From Lachnospiraceae bacterium (GTDB taxonomy: Bacteria > Bacillota_A > Clostridia > Lachnospirales > Lachnospiraceae): DNA of 64,000 nucleotides. The notes under the pieces were generated by a model. The model ran no database searches, had not been told where the DNA came from, and saw nothing but the letters and a program-made list of their open reading frames with translations. Numbering within the stretch: position 1 is the first letter of the stretch; each line of letters begins with the position of its first letter. The stretch lies in assembly GCA_016287765.1 (NCBI GenBank), contig JAEEWS010000001.1, positions 58,686-122,685 on the forward strand, written 5' to 3'. Positions 10,132 to 17,404 of the stretch are shown here, one piece after another. Made by a program: the position numbers and the translations under genes.

Positions 10132-10500
10132 TCAATCGATTGCCCTCACACCTTCTACCAATACATTGATCTTCTCAACCTTAAGGCCGGAAAACTCTTC
10201 TACTTTGTACTTTACGTTGCCAATAAGATTATTTGCAACGGATGAGATGTTTACACCATATGAAACAATAATATGCAGATCGATTATAATTTTGTTATCG
10301 GCAGTAACCGTAACTCCTACTCCATGTTTTAAGCTGTCTCTTTTCAGAAGCTTTGCAATCCCGTCTTTAACATTGACGCTTGCCATACCGACAATGCCGA
10401 AACACTCAACCGCAGATGAACCTGCATACTTTGCGATAACATCATTATCCACCGCAACATTACCGAGAGTCGTGTTCATTGTTCCCGTATTCGCACTCAT
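10132..10500 (-). CDS. Asp23/Gls24 family envelope stress protein (YloU-like)
   Basis: A 122-aa protein of the DUF322 family. The core GNVAVDNDVIAKYAGSSAVE and the IDLHIIVSYGVNI segment are family hallmarks. Members associate with the membrane or envelope and are often induced by alkaline or cell-wall stress. It has no signal peptide or transmembrane helix. AGGAGG lies eight bases before the ATG. It is the first gene of a two-gene unit with the DhaL-like kinase; its precise biochemical role is not established. Confidence 0.88.
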   Translation of the reverse strand: MSANTGTMNTTLGNVAVDNDVIAKYAGSSAVECFGIVGMASVNVKDGIAKLLKRDSLKHGVGVTVTADNKIIIDLHIIVSYGVNISSVANNLIGNVKYKVEEFSGLKVEKINVLVEGVRAID

Positions 10501-10569
10501 AAACTTAACCTCCTGATGCTTGTCTTATCTCATATCGCACCTGTGTCCGAATATGATTTCAGCGTTGAA

Positions 10570-10598
10570 AGTATACCCTAAAATACTTAAAAAATAAA
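10570..10598 (-). promoter_or_regulatory. Probable promoter of the asp23-kinase unit
   Basis: Minus-strand TTTATT (10593-10598), 17-bp spacer, TATACT (10570-10575). The distance to the ATG at 10500 leaves a leader of about 60 bases in which I see no strong structure. Confidence 0.5.
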
Positions 10599-10650
10599 CC
10601 CTTTTGCCAAAACTTGATTATTATTTAATGTCATTTAACATTTTTGTAAA

Positions 10651-10685
10651 AAAATATAGGAAGCGTCTACACTCAAGACGCTTCC
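10651..10685 (-). terminator. Rho-independent terminator of the rpsO-rpmB unit
   Basis: A perfect 10-bp stem, GGAAGCGTCT (10659-10668) with AGACGCTTCC (10676-10685), is followed on the minus strand by TATA and seven T residues. It lies 13 bp after the rpmB stop. Confidence 0.88.
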
Positions 10686-10698
10686 CGTGTTTTTTTGA

Positions 10699-10896
10699 TT
10701 AAGCACGTTCTACTTTGCCGGATCTGAGGCAAGAAGTGCATACATACATCTTCTTGTTACCCTGAGGAGTCTTAACGCGAACTGATTTAACGTTGGACTT
10801 CCACATTTTGTTCTCTCTGGCAGAAACATGGCTTCTGGAAAAGCTGAGCTGCTTTCCGAAAAGGCCGCCTTTATTGCAAATTGCACATTTAGCCAT
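10699..10896 (-). CDS. rpmB: 50S ribosomal protein L28
   Basis: A 65-aa protein of the large ribosomal subunit. MAKCAICNKG at the N terminus and CTSCLRSGKV near the C terminus give two CxxC pairs, so this is the zinc-binding (C+) form of L28. AGGAGG is well placed before the ATG. It follows rpsO by 36 bp in the same direction and appears co-transcribed. A neighbourhood of rpmB with asp23, the DhaL-like kinase and recG is standard in Firmicutes, though rpmB is often divergent; here all genes run the same way. Confidence 0.96.
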   Translation of the reverse strand: MAKCAICNKGGLFGKQLSFSRSHVSARENKMWKSNVKSVRVKTPQGNKKMYVCTSCLRSGKVERA

Positions 10897-10932
10897 TGAT
10901 TTATACCTCCTATGGTCACATTGTTGTCTGGA

Positions 10933-11199
10933 TTATTTTCTTAAGCCGAGCTTCTCGATCAGTGCACGATATCCGTCAAGATCTGTCTTCTTGAGGTACT
11001 CAAGTAAGCCACGTCTCTGACCTACCATCTTTAAAAGACCTCTTCTGGAATGATGATCCTTATCGTTGTTCTGAAGATGAGCTGTAAGCTCGTTGATTCT
11101 CTCTGTAAGGAGAGCGATCTGAACCTCGGGTGAACCTGTGTCATTGGGGGTTCTGCCGTAAGCAGCGATGATTTCTGCTTTCTTATCCTTTGTAATCAT
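10933..11199 (-). CDS. rpsO: 30S ribosomal protein S15
   Basis: An 88-aa primary 16S rRNA-binding protein of the small-subunit platform. It matches the family over its full length: the helix containing [18 protein letters not shown], then [14 protein letters not shown] and [15 protein letters not shown] lies 7-8 bases before the ATG. In bacteria rpsO mRNA is frequently autoregulated by S15 binding its own leader; the leader here is about 100 bases and looks structured. Confidence 0.97.
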   Translation of the reverse strand: MITKDKKAEIIAAYGRTPNDTGSPEVQIALLTERINELTAHLQNNDKDHHSRRGLLKMVGQRRGLLEYLKKTDLDGYRALIEKLGLRK

Positions 11200-11212
11200 G
11201 AGATTTTCCTCC

Positions 11213-11285
11213 TAAGTTTTTCAATACGCCCGGAACCAAGAAGAGGTTGGAGTGTGTCGCCGTCCACTGAGCTCGGGTGATAAAA
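11213..11285 (-). promoter_or_regulatory. Possible S15 autoregulatory leader of rpsO
   Basis: The 70 or so bases before the rpsO ribosome-binding site contain a local hairpin (AACC, seven-base loop, GGTT) and an outer ACG/CGT pairing that would enclose it. Many bacterial rpsO leaders fold to mimic the S15 site of 16S rRNA. I infer such a role; I did not recognise a specific published leader class. Confidence 0.35.
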
Positions 11286-11310
11286 ATGGGCTTGCATTTA
11301 CACAAGCCCA
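11282..11310 (-). terminator. Terminator-like hairpin after the DUF1015 gene, at the rpsO transcript start
   Basis: TGGGCTTG (11303-11310) pairs with CAAGCCCA (11287-11294), an 8-bp stem, followed on the minus strand by five T residues. It would terminate DUF1015 transcripts. It also lies at or just after the predicted start point of rpsO. Confidence 0.75.
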
Positions 11311-11313
11311 AAT

Positions 11314-11342
11314 ACTATATCATAATTATTTTGTTTTGTAAA
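11314..11342 (-). promoter_or_regulatory. Promoter of rpsO-rpmB
   Basis: Minus-strand TTTACA (11337-11342), 17-bp spacer, TATAGT (11314-11319). The predicted start is close to 11307, so the first transcribed bases are the hairpin at 11287-11310. It fits in the 41-bp gap between the DUF1015 stop and the hairpin. Confidence 0.65.
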
Positions 11343-11351
11343 TAATATTTT

Positions 11352-12602
11352 CTAAAATCTGTGAATAAACAATCCCGAACGAAGCTTAGGCTCAAACCAG
11401 GTGGACTTGGGAGGCATCAGAAGTCCTGCATCCGCAACATCAAAAAGTTCGATTATGGAAGTGGGATACATGGAAAAAGCGATCTTCATCTCACTCTCGC
11501 ATCTTCTCTCCAACTCGCCGAGACCGCGTATGCCTCCGACGAAATCTATGCGTTTATCGGTTTTGGGATCACAAATGCCGAGGACGGGTGCAAGGACGTT
11601 ATTTTGAAGCACGGAAACATCCAAACTTCCCACGGGATCCTGCTCATTATAAGTGCCCTTCCTGGCTGTGAGCTTGTACCAGGTCTTTCCCAGATACATG
11701 CCTATTTCCAGCTTCTTTTCGGGCTGAAAAGCGGTTTTTCCGATCTCGGAGATCTCAAACTTAACGGATACCTTTTTCATAAACTCTTCCTCGGAAAGTC
11801 CGTTAAGATCCTTGACCACGCGATTATAGGGCATGATCATGAGTTCATTCTCCGGGAAAAGAACAGAGAGGAAGTAGTTATACTCTGCCGTCTGGTCATA
11901 GCATCCCTTTGCCTGTTTCTCCTGCTCTCTTCTCATGAGGCCCACTTTAACGGCAGAGGCCGCTCTGTGATGCCCATCGGCAATATATATGCGGTCTATA
12001 CCGGCAAAACGTTTTTTTATTGTTTCTATATCCTGCTCATCGGATATCACCCAGACTCTGTGTGTGATTCCGTCTTCAGAAATAAAGTCAGCCACAGGAG
12101 CTGTGGTTTTAACTTTCTTTACGGTCTTCTCGATCATCTCATCACTTCTGTAAGCAAGAAAGATAGGTCCGGTCTGAGCGGAACAGGTATCCACGTGTTT
12201 TATCCTATCCAGTTCCTTATCTGCTCTGGTGTTCTCATGCTTTTTAATAATGCCGTTAACATAATCGTCGATGGATGCACAAGCCACGATACCTGTCTGG
12301 GATCTTTTGTTCATTGTGAGTTCATAAAGATAATAGCAGGCCTTTTCATCCTCAACAAAAGTACCGTCAGCGATCTCCGAATCAAGCATATCTTTCGCCT
12401 TCTCGTACACTTGAGGCGCATACATGTCCTGATCTTCGGGGAACTGAGTTTCCGGTCTGTCAATGTTTAAAAATGAAATCGGATCCTTAAGTGCGGTGAT
12501 CCTTGCTTCTTCTCTGTTATAAACATCGTAGGGAAGAGCCGCAACCCTGTCCGTAAGGCTTGCAGCGGGTCTCAATGCTTTGAATGTCCTGATGGTTGCC
12601 AT
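11352..12602 (-). CDS. DUF1015 family protein
   Basis: A 416-aa cytosolic protein of the DUF1015 family. Recognisable segments are FKALRPAASLTDRVAALPYDV at the start, the central YIADGHHRAASA motif near residue 205 and the C-terminal SGLFIHRF. In many clostridia the gene sits beside serine-biosynthesis genes, and a ParB-like nucleotide-binding role has been proposed for the family, but no such neighbours occur here and the reaction is not known to me. It begins with ATG at 12600-12602 after AGAGG. A terminator follows. Confidence 0.85.
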   Translation of the reverse strand: MATIRTFKALRPAASLTDRVAALPYDVYNREEARITALKDPISFLNIDRPETQFPEDQDMYAPQVYEKAKDMLDSEIADGTFVEDEKACYYLYELTMNKRSQTGIVACASIDDYVNGIIKKHENTRADKELDRIKHVDTCSAQTGPIFLAYRSDEMIEKTVKKVKTTAPVADFISEDGITHRVWVISDEQDIETIKKRFAGIDRIYIADGHHRAASAVKVGLMRREQEKQAKGCYDQTAEYNYFLSVLFPENELMIMPYNRVVKDLNGLSEEEFMKKVSVKFEISEIGKTAFQPEKKLEIGMYLGKTWYKLTARKGTYNEQDPVGSLDVSVLQNNVLAPVLGICDPKTDKRIDFVGGIRGLGELERRCESEMKIAFSMYPTSIIELFDVADAGLLMPPKSTWFEPKLRSGLFIHRF

Positions 12603-12861
12603 TTTGTTTACCTCTTATAAAAACTTTTTTTATTAAATATTTACTTCAAGAACACAAATGAAACACATTTTTGTGGTATTATGTATTTGTACCGAACGGG
12701 AAGTACGGTCGGTATGGAAAATTACCGTAAGGTAGTTTTTCTCTCCCCTACTTATTTACTTTTTATAAATTTTTTCATAACTCCCCCTCGAACAGCAGCC
12801 GAACGGCTGCTGTTCACATTTTAGGGAAATTACGATCACCTAAAAAGTAAACAGACCCGTA
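12603..12861 (-). other. 259-bp intergenic region with nested inverted repeats
   Basis: Between the folate S component and DUF1015 genes lies a perfect 12-bp-arm palindrome (12790-12815, GAACAGCAGCCG and its complement around AA). It is enclosed by an 11-bp perfect inverted repeat (12755-12765 with 12841-12851). Nearer DUF1015 there is a second hairpin, ACCGA (12691-12695) with TCGGT (12709-12713). The 12-bp hairpin has no clean T-tract on the minus strand, so it is not a textbook terminator. It could be a structured leader, a small mobile repeat or a transcript-end structure. I do not recognise a known riboswitch. Confidence 0.5.
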
Positions 12862-13467
12862 TCAGATCCTGTCGCTGACACTCATTACCGACAGGTATTT
12901 TTTTATCTGTACGAAAAGATTCTTTCTGGTAGCAAGAAGGAATATCACTTCAATGATAAATATGAATATACACTGGATAAGTCTGGTTAAAATGGTCTCA
13001 GAAGTAAAGGGGATACCTCCGAACCAGAAAAGAGAAACCGTAGTAACAAGCAGTCCTGCCACAAACTGATCAAAAAGAGCTGCGGCGATTATATTTGAAA
13101 CATTCTGCTTTTTCCAGAGGAAAATACCGAATGTAACTCCTCTTAAAGCTGCTGCAAAGGTGATACCCGGATTAAGAGTATATCCTTTGTAAAAACATCC
13201 CAGAATATCGGCCACTATACCGACGATAGCGCTGTAAAAAGGACCCAGGCAGGCGCCCGTAACCGCTCTGCCGACGAAAGTAAAGCTGAGTCTTGAAATA
13301 GGTGTATCTATTGAAGCAACTCTTTCAAGCACAAACTGTACAGCCACCATCAAGCTCATGATCACAAGTATTTTCGTCTCAATCGCGGGAATATATTTTT
13401 TGATACTTTTCTTTACTTTGCTGCCGCGTATTTCAAGTGTTTCCGATGTAGTAGTTTCTTTATTCAT
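12862..13467 (-). CDS. ECF transporter S component, probable folate type
   Basis: A 201-aa integral membrane protein with about five or six hydrophobic segments. The run around residues 85-130, with VGRAVTGACLGPFYSAIVG, DILG and then GYTLNPGITFAAALRG, matches the substrate-binding S components of the folate (FolT) branch of energy-coupling factor transporters. It would bind folate and dock to the shared EcfAAT module, which is not in this window. It follows lepB by 57 bp in the same direction with no terminator between, so it may be co-transcribed. No tetrahydrofolate riboswitch is visible upstream. Substrate is inferred from family resemblance. Confidence 0.75.
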   Translation of the reverse strand: MNKETTTSETLEIRGSKVKKSIKKYIPAIETKILVIMSLMVAVQFVLERVASIDTPISRLSFTFVGRAVTGACLGPFYSAIVGIVADILGCFYKGYTLNPGITFAAALRGVTFGIFLWKKQNVSNIIAAALFDQFVAGLLVTTVSLFWFGGIPFTSETILTRLIQCIFIFIIEVIFLLATRKNLFVQIKKYLSVMSVSDRI

Positions 13468-13524
13468 GATCGACTCCGTAATTTAAAAATTTAAGTAATT
13501 GATTATTCAAGCATTTTTATAGAA

Positions 13525-14127
13525 TTAATATTCGGGCTTTTTCATCCACTCCCAGGAAGGACTGTATTTAAATATGACTTTGGCCAATATATCATCCTCG
13601 GAAACATATTTATTCTTTGCCCAATAACGAGCGTCTCCGGAAAAATTCCTGTTGTCACCCAAAAGGAAATAACAACCCTCAGGTACCTTGTAAGGGCCGA
13701 ATTCATTATTCATTTCTTCGGGAAGATAAGTTTCCTTTAATACATTTCCGTTTATATAAACCGCACCGTCATGTATCTCCAGTGTTTCTCCCGGAAGCCC
13801 GATGACTCTTTTTACGTAAAGACAGTCTTCTCCGGCGTACTCCAAAGCGGGAAATATGACTATGTCCCCTCTTTCAATGGTTTTAAACTGTCTCCAGCCT
13901 ATGACTCTATCATGTTCCATGATCGTATTTTTCATGGAACCGGTGGGTATTTCGGCTTTTAGTATCAGGTGATTGGTGATAAAGTATGACACCACGATGA
14001 CTATGACAAGCATTAAAAGCCAGCTTAGCGCTTCTTTAAGATTGGCTTTTGCTTTGTCAAGAGAGGTCTGTTCCTGTGTTTCTTCAACTGCCCCTTCTTT
14101 TTTCTGATCCTTTAAATTGTTTTCCAT
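13525..14127 (-). CDS. lepB: Type I signal peptidase
   Basis: A 200-aa membrane protease that removes signal peptides from exported proteins. A charged N-terminal tail of about 33 residues precedes one transmembrane helix (about 34-52). The catalytic serine is S64 in IPTGSM and the general base is K106 in YVKRVIGLPGE; GDNR (box E) is near residue 157. This is the short Firmicute form with one membrane anchor. A terminator and a promoter separate it from galT upstream. Confidence 0.94.
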   Translation of the reverse strand: MENNLKDQKKEGAVEETQEQTSLDKAKANLKEALSWLLMLVIVIVVSYFITNHLILKAEIPTGSMKNTIMEHDRVIGWRQFKTIERGDIVIFPALEYAGEDCLYVKRVIGLPGETLEIHDGAVYINGNVLKETYLPEEMNNEFGPYKVPEGCYFLLGDNRNFSGDARYWAKNKYVSEDDILAKVIFKYSPSWEWMKKPEY

Positions 14128-14182
14128 CTTATCCTCTTATCCCTGCCAAACGACATTATCTGTTTAAAAAAACAACATCCAT

Positions 14183-14211
14183 AGTTTAATGGTTTACCTA
14201 TCCATTTGCAA
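14183..14211 (-). promoter_or_regulatory. Probable promoter of lepB
   Basis: Minus-strand TTGCAA (14206-14211), 17-bp spacer, TAAACT (14183-14188), located between the galT terminator and the lepB start at 14127. Confidence 0.5.
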
Positions 14212-14244
14212 GAAAAAAATGAGTACTGTCGCATTAATATTACC

Positions 14245-14276
14245 ACAAAAATTCGAAGACTGTAAGGTCTTCGAAT
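14245..14276 (-). terminator. Rho-independent terminator of galT
   Basis: A perfect 10-bp stem, ATTCGAAGAC (14251-14260) with GTCTTCGAAT (14267-14276), runs on the minus strand into a TTTTT tract. It lies 11 bp after the galT stop. Confidence 0.85.
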
Positions 14277-14287
14277 CTTTGTGATCA

Positions 14288-15793
14288 TTATTCATTAATC
14301 TTATCAATAAATCTAAAGAATGCGGTTCTTCCTTCTTCGTTGCACTTATAAACTCCCGCATCCTCCAGTACTTTAACAAATACTTTACCGACTTCGTTCT
14401 TAATGATATCGTCAACAGTTTCGGCATAAAATTTACCGTAATCATCTCTGAGCTCCTTAACCCAGAGAGCATGTTGACCAAGAACAGGATCCTCCGTAAT
14501 ATCCGTTCCGTTTATCAAAGCCGTCTTCACTTCCGCCAATTCTTTCTTTAATCTGGCAGGAAGGATGGCACAGCCCATTACTTCGATAAGGCCGATATTT
14601 TCTTTCTTGATGTGATGAAGTTCACTGTGAGGATGATAAACTCCCAGAGGGTGCTCCTCTGTGGTAATGTTATTTCTCAAGACAAGATCCAGTTGGTACT
14701 TTCCGTTCTTCATTCTCGCTATGGGGGTAATTGTATTATGCTTCTCTCCGTCGGTCTCTGCGAAAATAAAAGCTTTCTCATCCGTATATCCGCGCCATAT
14801 GCCAAGGATCTTGTCGGCCAGGGAGATAATTCGGTCCTTACTGTCAGAAGTTAGTCTGATAACAGACATAGGCCATTTAACTATGCCTGCTTCCACATCT
14901 TCGTATCCCTTTATAGCGACAGGCTTTTCTATACCTGCTCTGGCCATGGCAAATTCATAATTACCGCCCTGAAAATGATCATGGGTAAGAATGGATCCGC
15001 CAACAATGGGAAGATCCGCATTGGAACCAAGAATATAGTGAGGGAACTGTTCAACAAAATCCAAAAGTTTTACAAACGTGGCCCTGTCTATTTTCATGGG
15101 TACATGTTTGCGGTTCAGAATGATACAGTGTTCATTGTAATAAACATAGGGTGAATATTGAAATCCCCAATCCTCATTATTCATGACCAGAGGGATGATC
15201 CTAAGATTCTGCCTTGCGGGATGATCTGTTCTTCCTGCATAGCCTTCGTTTTCAACGCAAAGCTGGCAAGCCGGATATCCGGACTTTTTCATTAACTTTG
15301 CAGCCGCAATGGCTCTCGGATCCTTTTCCGGTTTAGAAAGATTGATGGTAATATCGATCTGACCGTAATCGGACTCTATCTTCCATTTCATATCCTTTTT
15401 GACGCGGTTTGTGCGAATGTAGTTGCAGTCCCCGGACAACTTGTAGAAATAGTCGGTGGCTGCCTTGGTATCCTTTTCCTTTAATCCGTTAAATCTTCTT
15501 ATAACAGTACTGGGTAAGGGAGTAAGTAATCCCATGATCTTTGTATCAAAAAGATCTCTTGAAGTAATGCCCTCCTCAATGATCCCGTTATTCACCGCAT
15601 AGTCCAGCACTTCTTCCAGGACCGTGTCCAAATTATCGCGGGATACAGGTATTTCTCCTTTACCTTCTTCTATCTCATTAAGTTTTAATGCTTCCATAAG
15701 ACTGTTTGTCTTATATATCCTGTCCTCTTCTTCTGTAAGGCCACATGTGATACCATATTCCACCAGCCAGTTAATGCATTCGGAAATAGTCAT
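14288..15793 (-). CDS. galT: UDP-glucose--hexose-1-phosphate uridylyltransferase (Firmicute class II GalT)
   Basis: The enzyme exchanges UMP between UDP-glucose and galactose-1-phosphate in the Leloir pathway. The 501-aa length and sequence belong to the second, Firmicute GalT class rather than the 350-aa E. coli type. Recognisable segments include RIIPLVMNNEDWGFQYSPY, FPHYILGSNADLPIVGGS followed by ILTHDHFQGG, and GVYHPHSELHHIKKENIG. It follows galK by 46 bp with no terminator between, giving a galK-galT unit. Neither galE nor galM is in the window. Confidence 0.95.
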   Translation of the reverse strand: MTISECINWLVEYGITCGLTEEEDRIYKTNSLMEALKLNEIEEGKGEIPVSRDNLDTVLEEVLDYAVNNGIIEEGITSRDLFDTKIMGLLTPLPSTVIRRFNGLKEKDTKAATDYFYKLSGDCNYIRTNRVKKDMKWKIESDYGQIDITINLSKPEKDPRAIAAAKLMKKSGYPACQLCVENEGYAGRTDHPARQNLRIIPLVMNNEDWGFQYSPYVYYNEHCIILNRKHVPMKIDRATFVKLLDFVEQFPHYILGSNADLPIVGGSILTHDHFQGGNYEFAMARAGIEKPVAIKGYEDVEAGIVKWPMSVIRLTSDSKDRIISLADKILGIWRGYTDEKAFIFAETDGEKHNTITPIARMKNGKYQLDLVLRNNITTEEHPLGVYHPHSELHHIKKENIGLIEVMGCAILPARLKKELAEVKTALINGTDITEDPVLGQHALWVKELRDDYGKFYAETVDDIIKNEVGKVFVKVLEDAGVYKCNEEGRTAFFRFIDKINE

Positions 15794-15839
15794 TTTATTC
15801 TCCTGCTTTCAATTCTATTCTTCATCTTATTATTTCTGA

Positions 15840-17006
15840 TCAGAGTTCAACCGGACCGTTTCCGATCTCTACCGTATAAAAATCAGCAGCATAACCGATC
15901 CTTGCAAGATAGGTATCACCCACAGTCTTAATGTACTCATCCACATTCGCCTTTTTAACTATGGCAACGGTACATCCGCCAAAGCCTGCTCCGGTCATTC
16001 TTGCCCCGATCACACCGGGTACCTTCCATGATGTTTCGACTATCGTATCAAGTTCAATACCGGTAACTTCATAATCCTTTTGAAGAGAAAGATGAGAATC
16101 ATTCATCAACTTTCCGAATGTCTCTAAATCTCCGGCCTTAAGTGCATCCACAGCTCTGATGGTTCTCATATTCTCATAAACCGCATGCTTTGCACGTCTG
16201 ATCTTTGTCTCATCACCGATCACGGACTTAACCTCTTCGAACTCACTTTCGCTGAGTTCTCCCAGAGAACTTATGTTCTTAACGGTACGGATCGCTTTTA
16301 AAGCCTCCTCACATTCGCTTCTTCTCTCGTTATATTTCGAATCACCCAGTCCTCTTTTTTTGTTGGAACAGGTGATAACGATCTTAGCATCCTTAAGTTC
16401 GATAGGCGCGTATTCGTATTTTAATGTAGCCGTATCAAGGAAAATTGCATTGTCTTTTTTGCCCATAGCAATGGCAAACTGATCCATGATACCGCAATTT
16501 ACACCGATAAATTTATTCTCGGCTTTTTGGGAAAGTAATGCGATATCCTGTAAACTCATATCAAACCCGAAAAGTTCTCTGCAGGCAAAAGCCGTAAGCA
16601 CCTCAAGAGACGCTGAAGAGGAAAGCCCTGAAGCATTGGGTATATTTCCGAAGATCAAAAGGTCTATGCCTTCATCTACTCTCACTTCATTCTCATTCAG
16701 CATGGAAATAACACCCATAGGATAATTTGCCCAGTTGTATTCCTCTCTGTCATATACAAGATCATCCAGATTAACTGCCTTTACTCCCTGATTTGAAAAA
16801 TTCATGGAGTAAAACCTGCAGGTATCCATACCGTTCTTTCTGGCAACACCGTAGGTCCCTATGGTAAGAGCGCAGGGAAAAACATGTCCGCCGTTATAAT
16901 CCGTGTGCTCTCCTATGAGATTAACTCTTCCGGGGGCAAAGAAAACCCTGCAGTCTTCCGTTCCGCCAAAAACTCTTTCGAACTCTTCCAATAACTGTTC
17001 CTTCAT
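15840..17006 (-). CDS. galK: Galactokinase
   Basis: A 388-aa GHMP-family kinase that phosphorylates galactose at C1. It shows the galactokinase signature GRVNLIGEHTDYNGG near residue 27, the ATP-binding GLSSSASLEV motif near residue 130 and the third GHMP motif GARMTGAGFGGCT near residue 343. Length is normal. It is first in the galKT unit; the strong promoter at 17074-17102 lies about 70 bp upstream. Two palindromes further upstream may be regulator sites. Confidence 0.97.
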   Translation of the reverse strand: MKEQLLEEFERVFGGTEDCRVFFAPGRVNLIGEHTDYNGGHVFPCALTIGTYGVARKNGMDTCRFYSMNFSNQGVKAVNLDDLVYDREEYNWANYPMGVISMLNENEVRVDEGIDLLIFGNIPNASGLSSSASLEVLTAFACRELFGFDMSLQDIALLSQKAENKFIGVNCGIMDQFAIAMGKKDNAIFLDTATLKYEYAPIELKDAKIVITCSNKKRGLGDSKYNERRSECEEALKAIRTVKNISSLGELSESEFEEVKSVIGDETKIRRAKHAVYENMRTIRAVDALKAGDLETFGKLMNDSHLSLQKDYEVTGIELDTIVETSWKVPGVIGARMTGAGFGGCTVAIVKKANVDEYIKTVGDTYLARIGYAADFYTVEIGNGPVEL

Positions 17007-17073
17007 ATTAGCTACCTCACTGTGATCAAATGATTTATTTCAAGATTTTTGTTTTATAACATAATTCTTGAAT

Positions 17074-17102
17074 ATTATATCAGACAAACATTTATTTGTA
17101 AA
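17074..17102 (-). promoter_or_regulatory. Promoter of galKT
   Basis: Minus-strand TTTACA (17097-17102), 17-bp spacer, TATAAT (17074-17079), with TGA directly ahead of the -10 (extended -10). It lies downstream of the ABC-operon terminator, so galKT is an independent unit. Confidence 0.8.
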
Positions 17103-17111
17103 GGGGACATA

Positions 17112-17139
17112 TAAAAAGACCCACGGTAAAACCGTGGGT
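17112..17139 (-). terminator. Rho-independent terminator upstream of galK
   Basis: ACCCACGGT (17131-17139 read on minus) pairs with ACCGTGGGT (17119-17127) around a 3-base loop, then CTTTTTAT. It should stop any minus-strand transcript coming from the ABC exporter genes or starting near the two palindromes. Confidence 0.85.
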
Positions 17140-17206
17140 AACTTTTTATTACAACCAACAACATATCTATTAAATAAAGGATAAAAGGCTTAGTTAAATA
17201 TATCGT

Positions 17207-17266
17207 GTTAGCTCACGCTAACCGTTTGTTCAAATATTAAGGCCACATCCGTTAGCCAATGCTAAC
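17207..17266. promoter_or_regulatory. Two GTTAGC-N4-GCTAAC palindromes, possible operator pair
   Basis: GTTAGC TCAC GCTAAC at 17207-17222 and GTTAGC CAAT GCTAAC at 17251-17266 share perfect 6-bp arms and differ only in the 4-bp centre. Their centres are 44 bp apart, close to four helical turns. The preceding ATCCGTTAG of the second site recurs at 17366-17374. Such pairs are typical of dimeric regulators. The nearest downstream gene is galK, but a terminator lies between, so they would have to act at a distance or on an unannotated transcript. Confidence 0.5.
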
Positions 17267-17341
17267 TTTATACACCAAAAGTAATCTGCTGTCAATAGAA
17301 AATGCAAAAATATTATTACATTTTTTTTCGAGGTAATATAT

Positions 17342-17372
17342 AACGGATCCCGGTATTACTCCGAAATCCGTT
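17342..17372 (-). terminator. Hairpin after the ABC exporter genes
   Basis: AACGGAT (17342-17348) pairs with ATCCGTT (17366-17372), with an inner CGG/CCG stem (17351-17353 with 17361-17363) separated by a two-base internal mismatch. It lies 32 bp after the stop at 17405. There is no strong T-tract, so it is a weak terminator or 3'-end stabiliser. The remainder of this 398-bp gap (17007-17404) is AT-rich and holds no gene that I can see. Confidence 0.45.
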
Positions 17373-17404
17373 AGTATTGGTCAATTCCGCTGTTTTATAT
17401 GCTT

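Noticed and set aside
11361..12470. Long plus-strand frame (369 codons) opposite the DUF1015 gene
   Set aside because: It lies wholly inside a conserved gene on the other strand, and its translation has the low-information Ser/Leu/His/Ile-rich make-up of a shadow frame.
12752..12778. Eight-codon minus-strand frame (MKKFIKSK) with a G-rich tract ahead, inside the nested inverted repeat
   Set aside because: The ribosome-site spacing is only about two bases and the frame consists of one arm of the inverted repeat; I see no reason to treat it as a leader peptide.
17007..17404. Possible small gene in the 398-bp gap upstream of galK
   Set aside because: Frames are short and AT-rich with no start signal; the region is better explained by palindromes, two hairpins and the galKT promoter.
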